Notes: generated by a model not told the origin, from the letters alone. Positions 45,624-55,275 are shown, counted from the first letter of the stretch. The stretch is 64,000 nucleotides of DNA from Sulfuricaulis sp. (GCF_024653915.1 NZ_JANLGY010000005.1:157305-221304), one strand, 5' to 3'. Translations and numbers: made by a program.

Positions 45624-47123
45624 ATGCCGCTAAGCAAAAAAGAATTCGATAAATACGCTTCTCAAGGTTTCAACCGCATTCCCCTGATGCGCGAGGTCCT
45701 GGCTGACCTCGACACCCCCTTAAGCATTTACCTCAAGCTCGCACGCGGGCCGTATTCGTATTTGTTCGAATCGGTCCAGGGCGGCGAAAAGTGGGGCCGT
45801 TACTCCATCATCGGGCTCCCCGCGCGCACCTTGTTGCGCATTTCCGGCAACGAAGTGACCGTCGAAAAAGACGGCAAGGTTATTAAACGCGAGATGGCGA
45901 CCGATCCGCTTGAGACCGTGCGCCGGTTCCGGGCGGAATATACCGTTCCTGAAATCCACGGGCTGCCGCGCTTTACCGGCGGACTCGTCGGTTATTTTGG
46001 TTACGAAACTATACGCTATGTAGAACCGCGTCTGGGGAAGATGGCCAAGCCCGACGCCATCGGCGCGCCTGACATTCTGCTCACGGTTTCGGATGAAGTC
46101 GTCGTGTTCGACAACTTGCAGGGGCGGCTCTATGTCGTGATCCATGTAAATCCGGCCATTGCCGATGCCTACACCAAGGCCAACGACCGCCTGGATGAAC
46201 TGGTGGCGGGCTTGAGCCAGTCCATCCCGCGGGCCGTGGCGCCGGAGAATAACAAGGCGGTGGCAGAAGCCGATTTTATTTCGGGCTTCACACAGCAGGG
46301 ATTCGAGAAGGCGGTCGAACGTTCGCTCGAATACATCCGTGGCGGTGACATCATGCAGGTGGTGCTGTCACAGCGCCTGGCGATACCTTTCGTTGCCGCG
46401 CCGCTCGATCTCTACCGCGCGTTGCGTACGCTTAATCCCTCGCCGTACATGTATTTCATGGACCTGAAGGATTTCCATATTGTCGGTTCCTCGCCGGAAA
46501 TTCTCGTGCGCCTGGAAGACGGGCTGGTCACCGTGCGACCCATCGCCGGCACGCGCCTACGGGGCGCGACCGAGACCGAGGACCAGGCGCTGGAAAAGGA
46601 ATTGTTGGCGGATCCCAAGGAGCGTGCCGAGCACATCATGCTGGTGGACTTGGGGCGCAATGATGTCGGGCGGGTGGCCAGGGTGGGAAGCGTGCGAGTG
46701 TCGGACAAAATTGTCATCGAGCGTTACTCGCATGTCATGCATATCGTCTCCAACGTTACGGGCGAGCTGAAACCCGGACTGGACGCGATCGACGTGTTGC
46801 GCGCCACCTTCCCGGCTGGCACGGTGAGTGGAGCGCCCAAGGTGCGCGCCATGGAGATCATCGAGCAACTCGAACCGACGCGTCGCGGGATTTATTCCGG
46901 TGCGGTCGGCTACATCGGCTGGAACGGTAACATGGATACGGCGATTGCGATCCGCACCGCCGTGATCAGGGATAAAACGCTTTATATCCAGGCCGGCGCC
47001 GGTATTGTCGCTGACTCCATTCCAGTTAGAGAATGGGAAGAAACTATGAACAAAGCGCGTGCGATATTCCGAGCCGTGGAAATGGTTTCGGCAGGCTTGA
47101 AGAGTAAGGCGGCGGAGTACTGA
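45624..47123 (+). CDS. trpE: Anthranilate synthase component I
   Basis: A 499-residue chorismate-using enzyme that makes anthranilate with ammonia from TrpG, the first committed step of tryptophan synthesis. Motifs: [19 protein letters not shown] includes the LLES-type feedback region, [12 protein letters not shown] [21 protein letters not shown], and [20 protein letters not shown]. The regular GGTGATC site precedes the ATG. The leader peptide in front suggests tryptophan-level control. Order E-G-D-C is typical for Gammaproteobacteria. Confidence 0.97.
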   Translation: MPLSKKEFDKYASQGFNRIPLMREVLADLDTPLSIYLKLARGPYSYLFESVQGGEKWGRYSIIGLPARTLLRISGNEVTVEKDGKVIKREMATDPLETVRRFRAEYTVPEIHGLPRFTGGLVGYFGYETIRYVEPRLGKMAKPDAIGAPDILLTVSDEVVVFDNLQGRLYVVIHVNPAIADAYTKANDRLDELVAGLSQSIPRAVAPENNKAVAEADFISGFTQQGFEKAVERSLEYIRGGDIMQVVLSQRLAIPFVAAPLDLYRALRTLNPSPYMYFMDLKDFHIVGSSPEILVRLEDGLVTVRPIAGTRLRGATETEDQALEKELLADPKERAEHIMLVDLGRNDVGRVARVGSVRVSDKIVIERYSHVMHIVSNVTGELKPGLDAIDVLRATFPAGTVSGAPKVRAMEIIEQLEPTRRGIYSGAVGYIGWNGNMDTAIAIRTAVIRDKTLYIQAGAGIVADSIPVREWEETMNKARAIFRAVEMVSAGLKSKAAEY

Positions 47124-47147
47124 GCTGCCACATTTGCGAGATCAATC

Positions 47148-47726
47148 ATGCTATTAATGATCGATAACTACGATTCCTTCACCTACAACCTGGTGCAGTA
47201 CCTGGGCGAGTTGGGCGAGGACGTGCGGGTATACCGCAACGACCAGATCACGGTGCCGGAGATCGAAAAACTGAAACCGGATCACATCGTCATTTCACCG
47301 GGTCCCTGCACGCCTAATGAGGCGGGTGTGTCAGTGGAAACAATACTAAAACTGGGCGGCAAATTTCCTATTCTGGGTGTCTGCCTCGGACATCAGAGTA
47401 TCGGTCAGGCCTATGGCGGCAAGATCGTGCGCGCGAAACAGCTCATGCACGGCAAAACCTCGATGATCAAACATGAAAACACTGGCGTGTTTGCCGGGCT
47501 GCCGAACCCGTTTGTGGCCACGCGGTATCATTCGCTGGTGATCGAACGTGGCAGCATGCCGAAGGACCTTGAGGTTACTGCCTGGACCGATGATGGCGAA
47601 ATCATGGGTGTACGCCACAAGAGCTTGCCTGTCGAAGGCGTGCAGTTTCATCCGGAGTCCATATTGACGCAGCACGGACACGATATGCTCAAGAACTTTC
47701 TGACACAGCATTCCAGAGGAAACTGA
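47148..47726 (+). CDS. trpG: Anthranilate synthase component II (glutamine amidotransferase)
   Basis: A 192-residue class I glutaminase. The nucleophile Cys is in [15 protein letters not shown] (near residue 79), and the catalytic His/Glu are in [30 protein letters not shown] opens the protein. It supplies ammonia to TrpE and, in this lineage, possibly to the folate enzyme PabB. It follows trpE by 24 bases. Confidence 0.97.
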   Translation: MLLMIDNYDSFTYNLVQYLGELGEDVRVYRNDQITVPEIEKLKPDHIVISPGPCTPNEAGVSVETILKLGGKFPILGVCLGHQSIGQAYGGKIVRAKQLMHGKTSMIKHENTGVFAGLPNPFVATRYHSLVIERGSMPKDLEVTAWTDDGEIMGVRHKSLPVEGVQFHPESILTQHGHDMLKNFLTQHSRGN

Positions 47727-47728
47727 AC

Positions 47729-48754
47729 GTGGACATGCCATCCGCCATCCGTGCCGTGATCGAACGGCGCAACCTGTCGGGCGATGAGATGCGCGAGGTC
47801 ATGCGCTTGATCATGACTGGGCAGGCGACACCGGCACAAATTGGCGGTTTTCTTGTTGGCTTGCGCACGAAAGGCGAGACCGTCGACGAAATTGCCGCCG
47901 CCGCCGGTGTCATGCGCGAACTCGCCACGCACGTGGATGTCGACGGACCGCACCTGGTCGACACTTGCGGTACCGGTGGCGACGGCGCCAGTACGTTCAA
48001 TATCTCGACGGCTTCCGCGTTTGTGGTCGCTGCCGCCGGCGGCAAGGTCGCCAAGCACGGCAATCGTTCGGTATCGAGCAAGTCGGGCAGCGCCGATGTC
48101 CTGGAGGCCGCCGGCGTGAGTCTGGAACTGACGCCGGAACAGGTGGCGCGTTGTGTCAACGAGGTCGGCGTGGGTTTCATGTTCGCGCCCAAGCATCACG
48201 GGGCGATGAAACATGCCATCGGGCCGCGCCGCGAGATGGGTGTGCGCACGATTTTCAATTTGCTCGGGCCGCTGACCAATCCAGCCAATGCACCCAATCA
48301 GGTGCTGGGCGTGTTTACGAAAGAGTGGGTGGAGCCGCTGGCGCAGGTGTTACAACATCTCGGCAGCGAGCATGTGTTGGTGGTGCACGCCGAAGACGGC
48401 ATGGACGAGATCAGCATCGGTGCGCGCACACATGTAGCTGAGCTGAAGCAAGGCAAGGTTAAGGTCTTTACCGTCGAGCCGGAACAGTTCGGGTTCAAGC
48501 GCGGTGAGGTATCGAAGCTGGCTGTCACCGGCCCGGCCGAAAGTTTGGCGATGGTCAAATCGGTGCTGGATAATGAGCCAGGACCGGCGCGCGATATCGT
48601 GGCGCTCAACGCCGGAGCGGCGATCTACGTTGCCGGCTTGGTTCCCGATCTCGACGCTGGCATCAAAACCGCACAGGCCGTGATTGCCAGTGGCGCCGCC
48701 AAAAAGAAATTGCATGATCTGGTCGCGCTGAGCAGGAAACTGGCCACTCCATGA
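47729..48754 (+). CDS. trpD: Anthranilate phosphoribosyltransferase
   Basis: A 341-residue enzyme that adds phosphoribose from PRPP to anthranilate. [20 protein letters not shown] binds PRPP, and [19 protein letters not shown] and [13 protein letters not shown] follow. A GTG two bases after the trpG stop is the likely start (ATG 47735 is possible), so translation is coupled. trpC overlaps its end by four bases. Confidence 0.97.
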   Translation: MDMPSAIRAVIERRNLSGDEMREVMRLIMTGQATPAQIGGFLVGLRTKGETVDEIAAAAGVMRELATHVDVDGPHLVDTCGTGGDGASTFNISTASAFVVAAAGGKVAKHGNRSVSSKSGSADVLEAAGVSLELTPEQVARCVNEVGVGFMFAPKHHGAMKHAIGPRREMGVRTIFNLLGPLTNPANAPNQVLGVFTKEWVEPLAQVLQHLGSEHVLVVHAEDGMDEISIGARTHVAELKQGKVKVFTVEPEQFGFKRGEVSKLAVTGPAESLAMVKSVLDNEPGPARDIVALNAGAAIYVAGLVPDLDAGIKTAQAVIASGAAKKKLHDLVALSRKLATP

Positions 48755-49578
48755 ACGCACCACCGGACATACTCCGGAAAATTCTGGCACGTAAGGCTGA
48801 AGAGATTGACGAACGTGCGAGTCGCATACCTCTGGAAGAGCTCAAAAAGCGCATCGCGAGTGCGCCGGCGCCACGTGGTTTTCTCAAGGCGATCCGGAGC
48901 CGGATTGCCACCGGCCTGCCAGCGGTGATCGCCGAGATCAAGAAGGCGAGCCCCAGCAAGGGGCTGTTGCGCGCGGATTTCCATCCGGCCGACATTGCCC
49001 GAAGCTACGAGCGCCATGGCGCCACTTGCCTGTCGGTGCTGACAGACACGGATTTTTTTCAAGGGAGTGATGCGCATCTGCAGCAGGCGCGCGCGTCCTG
49101 TGCCTTGCCTGTGCTGCGCAAGGACTTTACCATCGATGCCTATCAGGTTTACGAAGCCCGCGTACTGGACGCCGATGCCATTCTGCTCATTGTGGCCGCG
49201 CTGGAAGACGCTGACCTGCATGATTTGAGCGCACTTGCTCAAAAGCTGGGTCTGGACGCGCTGGTAGAAGTGCACAACGAAACGGAATTAGAACGCGCAC
49301 TGGCCCTTCAACCGGCTTTGATCGGCATTAATAACCGTGACCTTCGGACGTTTCAGACTTCCCTTGATACCACGCTGGGGCTGCTCAAGAAAATCCCGGC
49401 CAAAAGCGTGGTTGTAACAGAAAGCGGTATCCATACGCGCGAAGATGTAGCCCGGATGCGCGCTCAGGGCGTGAATGCCTTTTTGGTGGGTGAGGCCTTC
49501 ATGAAGTCCACAGAGCCGGGAGAAAAATTGTCAGAATTGTTTAATATCTCGTTGCCACATGCGGTGAGGAAATCATGA
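48751..49578 (+). CDS. trpC: Indole-3-glycerol phosphate synthase
   Basis: A 275-residue TIM barrel that closes the indole ring in tryptophan synthesis. It shows [66 protein letters not shown] and [12 protein letters not shown], the complete set of active-site segments. No TrpF part is fused. It overlaps trpD and osmC by four bases each. Confidence 0.97.
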   Translation: MNAPPDILRKILARKAEEIDERASRIPLEELKKRIASAPAPRGFLKAIRSRIATGLPAVIAEIKKASPSKGLLRADFHPADIARSYERHGATCLSVLTDTDFFQGSDAHLQQARASCALPVLRKDFTIDAYQVYEARVLDADAILLIVAALEDADLHDLSALAQKLGLDALVEVHNETELERALALQPALIGINNRDLRTFQTSLDTTLGLLKKIPAKSVVVTESGIHTREDVARMRAQGVNAFLVGEAFMKSTEPGEKLSELFNISLPHAVRKS

Positions 49579-49994
49579 AAGCAAAGATCAAGTGGACTGG
49601 CGATGTCAGTTTTGAGGGAACGGCAGACAGCGGCCACACGCTGGTCATGGACGGTGCGCCGGATGCCGGTGGCCGGAACAAGGGCGCCCGGCCCATGGAG
49701 CTGGTGCTGATCGGCACGGGCGGGTGCACCGCATTCGATGTTATGCATATCTTGCGCAAATCGCGCCAGGAAGTGTCGGGCTGTGTCGCCGAGGTGGAGG
49801 CCAAGCGCGCGGAAACCGACCCCAAGGTTTTTACGAACATTCACATCCATTTTGTCATCACCGGAAAAAATCTGGATCCCAAAAAGGTCCAGCATGCGAT
49901 CGAGCTTTCCGCGACGAAGTATTGCTCCGCCTCCATCATGTTGGCCAAGACCGCCAAGGTCACGCACGATTTCGATATCGTGGAGAGCGAATAA
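49575..49994 (+). CDS. OsmC-family peroxidase-like protein
   Basis: A 139-residue protein of the OsmC/OhrA-like family (YhfA type): [20 protein letters not shown] holds the first conserved Cys, and [20 protein letters not shown] the second, the pair that reduces organic peroxides or acts on small thiols. It overlaps trpC and so is in the trp operon, although its job in tryptophan synthesis is not known. This gene order is frequent in Gammaproteobacteria. Confidence 0.92.
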   Translation: MKAKIKWTGDVSFEGTADSGHTLVMDGAPDAGGRNKGARPMELVLIGTGGCTAFDVMHILRKSRQEVSGCVAEVEAKRAETDPKVFTNIHIHFVITGKNLDPKKVQHAIELSATKYCSASIMLAKTAKVTHDFDIVESE

Positions 49995-50011
49995 ATGGAA
50001 ACCAGCCAGTG

Positions 50012-50407
50012 ATGCGTCCGCCCGCCACCACCGGACTGCGCCATGTGGCGCTGAATGTACAGGACATGGACGCCTGCGAACGGTTTTACACCGACCTGCT
50101 CGGCATGCGCGTGGAGTGGCGGCCGGATGCGAATAATGTGTACCTCACCAGCGGTAACGACAACCTGGCCCTGCATCGGGCGACATCGGCCGTCAATCCC
50201 GAGTCGGCCCAACGGCTCGACCACATCGGTTTCGTCGTCAATGCAATCGGGGACGTGGATGCCTGGTTTATGTATCTAAAGTTGAAAGGCGCGACGATGG
50301 TGGAGGAACCCAGCGCCCATCGCGACGGCGCGCGCAGTTTCTATTGCCAGGATCCGGCCGGCAACACCGTTCAAATAATTTATCACCCGTCGTTGGTGAA
50401 TAAATAG
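50012..50407 (+). CDS. VOC-family (glyoxalase-like) protein
   Basis: A 131-residue protein of the vicinal oxygen chelate fold. LRHVALNVQDMDACERFYTD, LGMRVEWRP and RLDHIGFVV give the repeated beta-alpha-beta-beta-beta pattern with metal His/Glu ligands (QDPAGNTVQIIYHP). The ATG at 50012 is the likely start; the GTG three bases before is an alternative. It follows osmC on the same strand, perhaps in the same transcript. Its substrate is unknown. Confidence 0.88.
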   Translation: MRPPATTGLRHVALNVQDMDACERFYTDLLGMRVEWRPDANNVYLTSGNDNLALHRATSAVNPESAQRLDHIGFVVNAIGDVDAWFMYLKLKGATMVEEPSAHRDGARSFYCQDPAGNTVQIIYHPSLVNK

Positions 50408-50410
50408 CAG

Positions 50411-51055
50411 TTAAATCCAGTAAGCCGTACGGGTCATGATTTTCGACGTGCAATGCATGAACTGCCGCACGGGCTCTGGCAGTTCAGCGCCGCCGGACTC
50501 GATGGCGACCGTGGCATGACGGCCTTCGTCGTCGCGCATCTGTTCCAGAATCGCCTGGCTCTTGTGGTCCTCCGTCGGCAGCCGTTGCAAATGCCCTTCA
50601 AGATGCTTCACCACCTGTTTTTCCGTTTCAGCGACAAAACCGAGACTCCACTTGTCACCGATAACCCCTGCCAGTGCGCCGATGGCGAATGAGCCTGCGT
50701 ACCAGATTGGATTGAGATAGCTGGTGTGACCGCCGAGTTCGCGGATGCGCTCCTCGGTCCAGGCCAAATGATCATTTTCTTCCTGTGCGGCCTGTTCCAT
50801 TTTTCCACGTACATCCGGCAGCCGTGCCGTGGCCGCTTGCCCCTGGTACAAGGCCTGGGCGCAGATTTCTCCGGCATGATTGATACGCATCAAGCGGCCA
50901 GACAATGCGCGCTCAGCAGCCTTCAGCTCGATCTCTTCTTTGACCGAAGCCGGACTGTTACGCACGGGTCTCGGAGTTGGCCCCAAAACAGTGTGCAGCG
51001 CCTGATCGAGCTGTTCCATCAAGCGGTCAAGAGAAGAATGAGTGCGATCTGTCAT
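50411..51055 (-). CDS. coq7: Demethoxyubiquinone hydroxylase
   Basis: A 214-residue di-iron protein of the COQ7 family, which hydroxylates demethoxyubiquinone in ubiquinone synthesis at the membrane. Glu and His ligands are in MRINHAGEICAQALYQGQ, EENDHLAWTEERIREL and HATVAIESGGAELP. Gammaproteobacteria that use Coq7 rather than UbiF place it in varied contexts. It is convergent with the VOC gene. Confidence 0.96.
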   Translation of the reverse strand: MTDRTHSSLDRLMEQLDQALHTVLGPTPRPVRNSPASVKEEIELKAAERALSGRLMRINHAGEICAQALYQGQAATARLPDVRGKMEQAAQEENDHLAWTEERIRELGGHTSYLNPIWYAGSFAIGALAGVIGDKWSLGFVAETEKQVVKHLEGHLQRLPTEDHKSQAILEQMRDDEGRHATVAIESGGAELPEPVRQFMHCTSKIMTRTAYWI

Positions 51056-51100
51056 GATCTGTAACGATATCGCTGGTATGACCGTGCCACAAGGGCCAGG

Positions 51101-52378
51101 CTATTTTTCCAGCTGCCTTTCGAGCAAAGTCACCGGATGCATGACCTCCATGTCCAGCCCGGCCTCGCGCAGGCCGGTCGCCAGAAACGTGGCGCAACCG
51201 GGGTTTGAGGTCACCAGAATGTCCGGTGCCAGGCGCTTGAGATGATTTATTTTTGGAGCGCGCAATTGCTCGGCGATCAGTGTTTCGGCCAGATGATAAG
51301 CGCCCGCCGCACCGCAACAGACCTTGTTTTCCGGCAGCGAAAAGATTTCCGCACCGGGAATTTTTGCCAGCAGGGCATAAGGCTTGTCCTCCTGCCGCAA
51401 CACGTTGGTCAAGGTGCACGGATCGTGAATGGCAATGCGTCCGGGAAGCGGACGAAAAGAGATACCTGTTGGCCAGGATATTCCTGCCAGGAATTGGCTG
51501 ATGTCCATGATGCGGCCGGAAAATCTTTGTGCCGCTACATCGTTATCCAGATATTTTCCGTATTCGCATAACGTGGCGGCGCAGCCACTGGCCACAGATA
51601 TGATGGCATCATTCCCGTCTGCGAACGCGCTGGTGTTCTGACGCATGAGTTCGGTGGCTTTTCTGGCTTGACCATCATGCAGGTGCAGGGCACCGCAACA
51701 ACCCTGGTCCGGGGGCACATGCACTTCGTATCCCAGCCGGCAGAGCAGTCGAATAGAAGAAGTCAATGTCTGCTGGTCCACCAAGTTCGCTTGGCACCCG
51801 GTAAAGATAGCCACTCGCCCTTTTGTTTTCTTATGTGCTGGATAGATTTCTGAAAATCTTTTTTGAGATGCGAGCTTCGGAATGGCGTTGTCGAGGCGGG
51901 TCAGCCCGACAAGCCGAAGCACATGGCTCTTTCGCAGCAGCCATTGCAAGCCAGTGCCTTGGTACAGTCGCAGAATTCTTCCCAGGATTTGCATTCTGAT
52001 CGGTTTTTCCACCAGCCATTGAATCAGCCGCACGGACCTGTTCAGGGGTTTGGTGTCAGTGGTGCGCCTGGACTCGATCAGGTGGCGTACGGAATCGAGC
52101 GCCAGTCCATAGGCCACATTGGAAGGGCAAACCTTTTCGCAGGCCCGACAATCCAGGCAGCGCGCGAGATGGGATTCCAGTTTGGCATTTAGCGGTAGAT
52201 CGTTTTTTGCCAGAGCGAGCATGAGGGACAGACGTCCACGGGGCGACTCCGCTTCATCATGCAGCAGCTCGTAGGTTGGGCAGTGAGGCAGGCACAACCC
52301 GCAGGCCACACATTTGGCGGCCTCGTGTTTGATGTGAAAGTCGGGGTTCAAGTAGGCGGACAAGGCACGGTGTTGCAC
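51101..52378 (-). CDS. glcF: Glycolate oxidase iron-sulfur subunit
   Basis: A 425-residue protein with a GTG start and two [4Fe-4S] motifs (CVACGLCLPHCP, CLDCRACEKVCP), followed by two CCG domains (CQANLVDQQTLTSSIRLLC, GCCGALHLHDGQA; later NKVCCGAAGAYHLAE). This is GlcF, which passes electrons from glycolate oxidation to quinone. In this autotroph it would use the glycolate produced by gph. The glcD and glcE partners are not in the window. Confidence 0.93.
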   Translation of the reverse strand: MQHRALSAYLNPDFHIKHEAAKCVACGLCLPHCPTYELLHDEAESPRGRLSLMLALAKNDLPLNAKLESHLARCLDCRACEKVCPSNVAYGLALDSVRHLIESRRTTDTKPLNRSVRLIQWLVEKPIRMQILGRILRLYQGTGLQWLLRKSHVLRLVGLTRLDNAIPKLASQKRFSEIYPAHKKTKGRVAIFTGCQANLVDQQTLTSSIRLLCRLGYEVHVPPDQGCCGALHLHDGQARKATELMRQNTSAFADGNDAIISVASGCAATLCEYGKYLDNDVAAQRFSGRIMDISQFLAGISWPTGISFRPLPGRIAIHDPCTLTNVLRQEDKPYALLAKIPGAEIFSLPENKVCCGAAGAYHLAETLIAEQLRAPKINHLKRLAPDILVTSNPGCATFLATGLREAGLDMEVMHPVTLLERQLEK

Positions 52379-52463
52379 GAGATAGAGATGCCCAAGGTGG
52401 GCGGATGACCTATAATTCTGCTACGTTATCGTTTGTTGCCTGATTAGTGCAACTTCCCGACCC

Positions 52464-52778
52464 ATGTCCTATTACCGTTACCATGTATTTTTCTGTGTTA
52501 ACAAGCGCGTGGATGGCAGCGCCTGTTGTGCCAATCACCCTGCCCAACAGATGCGCGACTATGCCAAGGAGCGTATCAAATCGCTCGGCATGGCCGGCAA
52601 GGGTGGTGTCCGCATCAACCAGGCGGGATGCATGGACCGTTGCGAGGAAGGGCCGGTCATGGCGATTTATCCCGAGGGCATCTGGTACACCTACGTGGAC
52701 AAGGTCGATATCGACGAGATTATCGATCAGCATTTGAGGCAAGGTCGCTTGGTTGAGCGCCTGAAATTGAAGGAATAA
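52464..52778 (+). CDS. Thioredoxin-like [2Fe-2S] ferredoxin
   Basis: A 104-residue protein. Cys residues are in FFCVNKRVDGSACC and NQAGCMDRCEEGP, the arrangement of thioredoxin-fold [2Fe-2S] ferredoxins (Azotobacter Fd2-like). WYTYVDKVDIDEIIDQHL is typical of the end. Its partner is unknown. TATAAT at 52409 may be its -10 box. About 600 bases without an evident protein gene follow. Confidence 0.93.
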   Translation: MSYYRYHVFFCVNKRVDGSACCANHPAQQMRDYAKERIKSLGMAGKGGVRINQAGCMDRCEEGPVMAIYPEGIWYTYVDKVDIDEIIDQHLRQGRLVERLKLKE

Positions 52779-53099
52779 GCCCCATCGTCCAGGCTCAGCA
52801 TTACCTGTTGAGAAATCAAGGTGACAAAAGAAGTCAGCTTAGAAATGGACAGTTTCCTGCTCCTTAGTTTTGAACCAACCCCGATCGGTCGGGTCATATC
52901 CGCTGAACGAGCTGATAGGGGGTTTATTGAGAGTGGTGGGGAATTATCTTAATGTATTTAAATCATATAGTTACGTTATTTTCAGGATTTTTCATCAGAA
53001 AGTACGCCGCACATATTGACAATAGGTTTAAATATTAGATAATTATTATATACTTTATCAGCAAGCTTACTGGCGATTGACCCGAAGTTTGCTAATCTT
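52779..53099. other. AT-rich intergenic region before the candidate small RNA
   Basis: No protein gene is visible. The second half is strongly AT-rich. ttgaca at about 53017 followed by AT-rich sequence could be a promoter, and ttgacc at 53077 another. Confidence 0.45.
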
Positions 53100-53207
53100 A
53101 GTACAGGCAGTTGAAAGATTTCTTTACGGCGCTCAGGCGCCGGGTAATGGCTCCTCCATCCTCCTAGTGGTGGTTCGGGCGTGGCTCCCCAGCCGCGCCT
53201 TTTTTTT
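53100..53207 (+). ncRNA. Candidate small RNA or leader ending in a terminator
   Basis: The stretch lies between a possible promoter and a strong Rho-independent terminator (53178-53207), has no protein start, and carries another hairpin (ggcgc-tcag-gcgcc near 53130) and cctcc runs. Its size, about 105 bases, suits a small RNA, but no known family is recognised. It could also be the end of an untranslated transcript. Confidence 0.4.
53178..53207 (+). terminator. Rho-independent terminator before rplM
   Basis: ggcgtggct and agccgcgcc pair (one G-U) around cccc, and eight T follow. No coding gene ends close before it, which supports an untranslated transcript upstream. Confidence 0.8.
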
Positions 53208-53383
53208 GCCCATTTTTTGCCTTGATTGCCAGTCTTCTCTTATGTCACGAACACCGGATTGTCGACTTTTCCTTGTAACTCATAGGCGTCTTTTGTAATA
53301 TGCGCGGCTTTCCGGCGGCTGGTTCGCGCCGATAGCGCGTGGCGCGAAATCCTCTACATGGCTGAATTACCTGAAATATTTTC

Positions 53384-53812
53384 ATGAAAACATTTTCCGC
53401 AAAGAACGAAACCGTCAAGCGTGACTGGTACGTGATTGATGCGTCCGGCAAGGTGCTTGGACGCGTGGCCACCGAAATTGCGCGGCGTTTGCGCGGCAAG
53501 CACAAGGCGGAATACACGCCCCACGTGGACACGGGTGATTACATCATCGTGGTCAACGCCGACAAGATTCAGGTGACGGGCAAGAAAAGCCGCGACAAGA
53601 TTTATCATCGCTATACCGGTTACCAAAGTGGCCTCAAGTCGACAAGCTTTCAGGACATGATGAAAAAGGCGCCGGGCGATGTCATTGAAACGGCCGTCCG
53701 CGGCATGCTCCCGAAGAATCCGCTCGGTCGTCAGATGTTCCGCAAGCTTAAGGTCTACTGCGGCGCGAATCACCGGCATACGGCACAGAGCCCCAAGGTT
53801 CTGGAAATCTAA
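53384..53812 (+). CDS. rplM: Ribosomal protein L13
   Basis: The 142-residue protein of the large ribosomal subunit. [20 protein letters not shown] opens it and [20 protein letters not shown] is the conserved core. L13 is an early-assembly protein that binds 23S rRNA. It is followed 20 bases later by rpsI, the usual pair in bacteria; in E. coli L13 represses this operon. Confidence 0.98.
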   Translation: MKTFSAKNETVKRDWYVIDASGKVLGRVATEIARRLRGKHKAEYTPHVDTGDYIIVVNADKIQVTGKKSRDKIYHRYTGYQSGLKSTSFQDMMKKAPGDVIETAVRGMLPKNPLGRQMFRKLKVYCGANHRHTAQSPKVLEI

Positions 53813-53832
53813 TTCTTCAGGTAACCAATACC

Positions 53833-54228
53833 ATGGCGCAGGCAAACATTCATCTCGGCACCGGACGGCGCAAGACTTCTACGGCGCGCGTTTATCTCAA
53901 GCCCGGCAAGGGCGAATTCTTGATCAACAGCAAGTCACTTGATGAATACTTCGGCCGTGAAACCGCGCGCATGATTGTGCGCCAGCCGTTCGTGGTCGTG
54001 GACATGGAAAACAAATTCGACGTCAAGGTGAACGTTGCCGGCGGCGGACCCAGCGGTCAGGCCGGTGCCATTCGTCATGGCATCACGCGCGCACTGATGG
54101 CTTATGACGAATCACTGCGTCCCGCGCTGCGCAAGGCCGGTTATGTCACGCGTGATTCGCGCGCCGTTGAGCGCAAGAAATACGGCCTGCACAAGGCGCG
54201 CAAACGGCCGCAGTACTCGAAGCGATAA
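53833..54228 (+). CDS. rpsI: Ribosomal protein S9
   Basis: The 131-residue protein of the small subunit. It opens with [17 protein letters not shown], has [19 protein letters not shown] in the middle and ends in KRPQYSKR, the basic tail that reaches tRNA in the P site. Paired with rplM. Confidence 0.98.
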   Translation: MAQANIHLGTGRRKTSTARVYLKPGKGEFLINSKSLDEYFGRETARMIVRQPFVVVDMENKFDVKVNVAGGGPSGQAGAIRHGITRALMAYDESLRPALRKAGYVTRDSRAVERKKYGLHKARKRPQYSKR

Positions 54229-54230
54229 AG

Positions 54231-54267
54231 AAGTAGCAAGTGGCAAGTTTCAAGCAGCAAGTAAAAT
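54231..54267. repeat. Left inverted repeat flanking the four-helix-bundle gene
   Basis: AAGTAGCAAGTGGCAAG and related caagt units begin 2 bases after rpsI; the mirror copy is at 54653-54689. Repeats of this exact style flank many such genes. Confidence 0.7.
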
Positions 54268-54276
54268 CATGAAAGA

Positions 54277-54657
54277 ATGGATGCGCTTGAAAACTTGGAT
54301 GTCTGGAAGCGAAGCTGCAGGCTGAGCGTCGAGCTTTATAAACTTCTGAACGATTGCAGGGACTTCGGGTTCAGGGATCAGGTTACCCGCTCGGCGCTTT
54401 CCGTTCCATCGAACATTGCTGAAGGCTACGAACGCGATTCTTCGAAGGAATTTTCCCGCTTTCTCAAAATCGCCAAAGGTTCCTGCGGCGAATTACGCAC
54501 CCAACTCTATATCGGCACGGAAGCGGGTTTCATCGAAAAGGCGAAAGCACTTCAGATGATCCAGGAGGCCGCGGAAATTTCGCGGATGCTCCAGGGCTTG
54601 ATCAGGCGATATGAGCCAGCTCAAGATTCAAAGCGCGAGACCCCCTCTTCCTCTTGA
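54277..54657 (+). CDS. Four-helix-bundle protein (23S rRNA intervening-sequence type)
   Basis: A 126-residue all-helical protein: LDVWKRSCRLSVELYKLLND, RDQVTRSALSVPSNIAEGYE and FLKIAKGSCGELRTQLYI are signatures of the four helix bundle family first found in 23S rRNA intervening sequences. Inverted caagt-type repeats flank it on both sides, so the unit may be or have been mobile. Its role is unknown; it lies between the rplM-rpsI pair and tRNA-Gln. Confidence 0.85.
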   Translation: MDALENLDVWKRSCRLSVELYKLLNDCRDFGFRDQVTRSALSVPSNIAEGYERDSSKEFSRFLKIAKGSCGELRTQLYIGTEAGFIEKAKALQMIQEAAEISRMLQGLIRRYEPAQDSKRETPSSS

Positions 54658-54689
54658 AACTTGTTACTTGCTACTTGAAACTTGCTACT
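54653..54689. repeat. Right inverted repeat flanking the four-helix-bundle gene
   Basis: cttgaaacttgttacttg and further acttg units; inverse of the repeats at 54231-54267. Confidence 0.7.
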
Positions 54690-54697
54690 GATTTTTT

Positions 54698-54771
54698 TGG
54701 GGGATCGTCTAACGGTAGGACAACAGACTCTGACTCTGTTTATCTAGGTTCGAATCCTAGTCCCCCAGCCA
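54698..54771 (+). tRNA. tRNA-Gln (CUG)
   Basis: A 74-base cloverleaf. Acceptor TGGGGGA pairs with TCCCCCA, the T arm is CTAGG-TTCGAAT-CCTAG, and the anticodon arm ACAGA-CTCTGAC-TCTGT places CTG in the loop, reading CAG Gln codons. CCA at 54769-54771 is encoded. Its terminator follows. Confidence 0.95.
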
Positions 54772-54776
54772 AAAAC

Positions 54777-54812
54777 AAAAGCGGCCCCCAGTGTGGGGTC
54801 GCTTTTGTTTTT
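54777..54812 (+). terminator. Terminator after tRNA-Gln
   Basis: aaaagcggcccc and ggggtcgctttt pair with one G-U, and a T-rich run follows. Confidence 0.75.
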
Positions 54813-54820
54813 CGACTCGG

Positions 54821-55050
54821 ACTAGGATGAGAACCTAGGTTCGACCAGCGCTCGCCGGGGTGAGGTGAACCGTTTGCGATTCACCGAATCGCGGTTCGCC
54901 GAACGGGCGCGCCATGGATGGCGCGCCCTGGAATTCTTGGCGAGGCCGGGACAGCCGAGCCTAGAACTGCTGCGGAACGCTGCCGCGAAGCGGCAGCGAC
55001 CCCGAAGGGGCGAGGGACAAGGATGTCCCGAGTAATCCTAGTCCCCCAAC
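54821..55050. repeat. tRNA 3'-end mimic split by a five-hairpin element
   Basis: ctaggttcga at 54835-54844 and aatcctagtccccca at 55034-55048 are the two halves of the tRNA-Gln T arm and acceptor 3' side. Between them, 54845-55033 holds five hairpins: gaacc/ggttc with an inner gcgattc/gaatcgc (54867-54897), gggcgcgcc/ggcgcgccc (54905-54928), gctgccgc/gcggcagc (54979-54997), cccc/gggg (55000-55010) and gggaca/tgtccc (55014-55029). The layout suggests an element inserted in a duplicated tRNA end. Confidence 0.75.
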
Positions 55051-55157
55051 CTGAAACACCCGCCCCCCACTGCTTCTGCCGCGACCATATCCAATTTCAC
55101 CCTGTTTCCCGCCATAATCCGCGGATTTGTTGTAAAAAAGTTACAAGATGAATATTT

Positions 55158-55209
55158 GTCGTATATTTGCAAAATTACGTTGTATATTCGCAAAAAGCTG
55201 TGTTATAAA
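55158..55209 (+). promoter_or_regulatory. Porin promoter with two direct repeats
   Basis: gtcgtatatttgcaaaa (55158) and gttgtatattcgcaaaa (55179) are 21 bases apart, two helical turns. TTGTAT at 55180 and TTATAA at 55203 with a 17-base spacer form a plausible promoter, so the second repeat overlaps its -35 box. They are likely activator or repressor sites. Confidence 0.55.
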
Positions 55210-55275
55210 TTACATCAGGTGCAGATGAACTGCGCTTGGTTATTCCCCTAACTAACTTTCCTTCCAGGAGGAATC

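Noticed and set aside
54867..55029. CRISPR-like array after tRNA-Gln
   Set aside because: The units are hairpins of different sequence, not equal repeats with spacers, and no cas genes are near.
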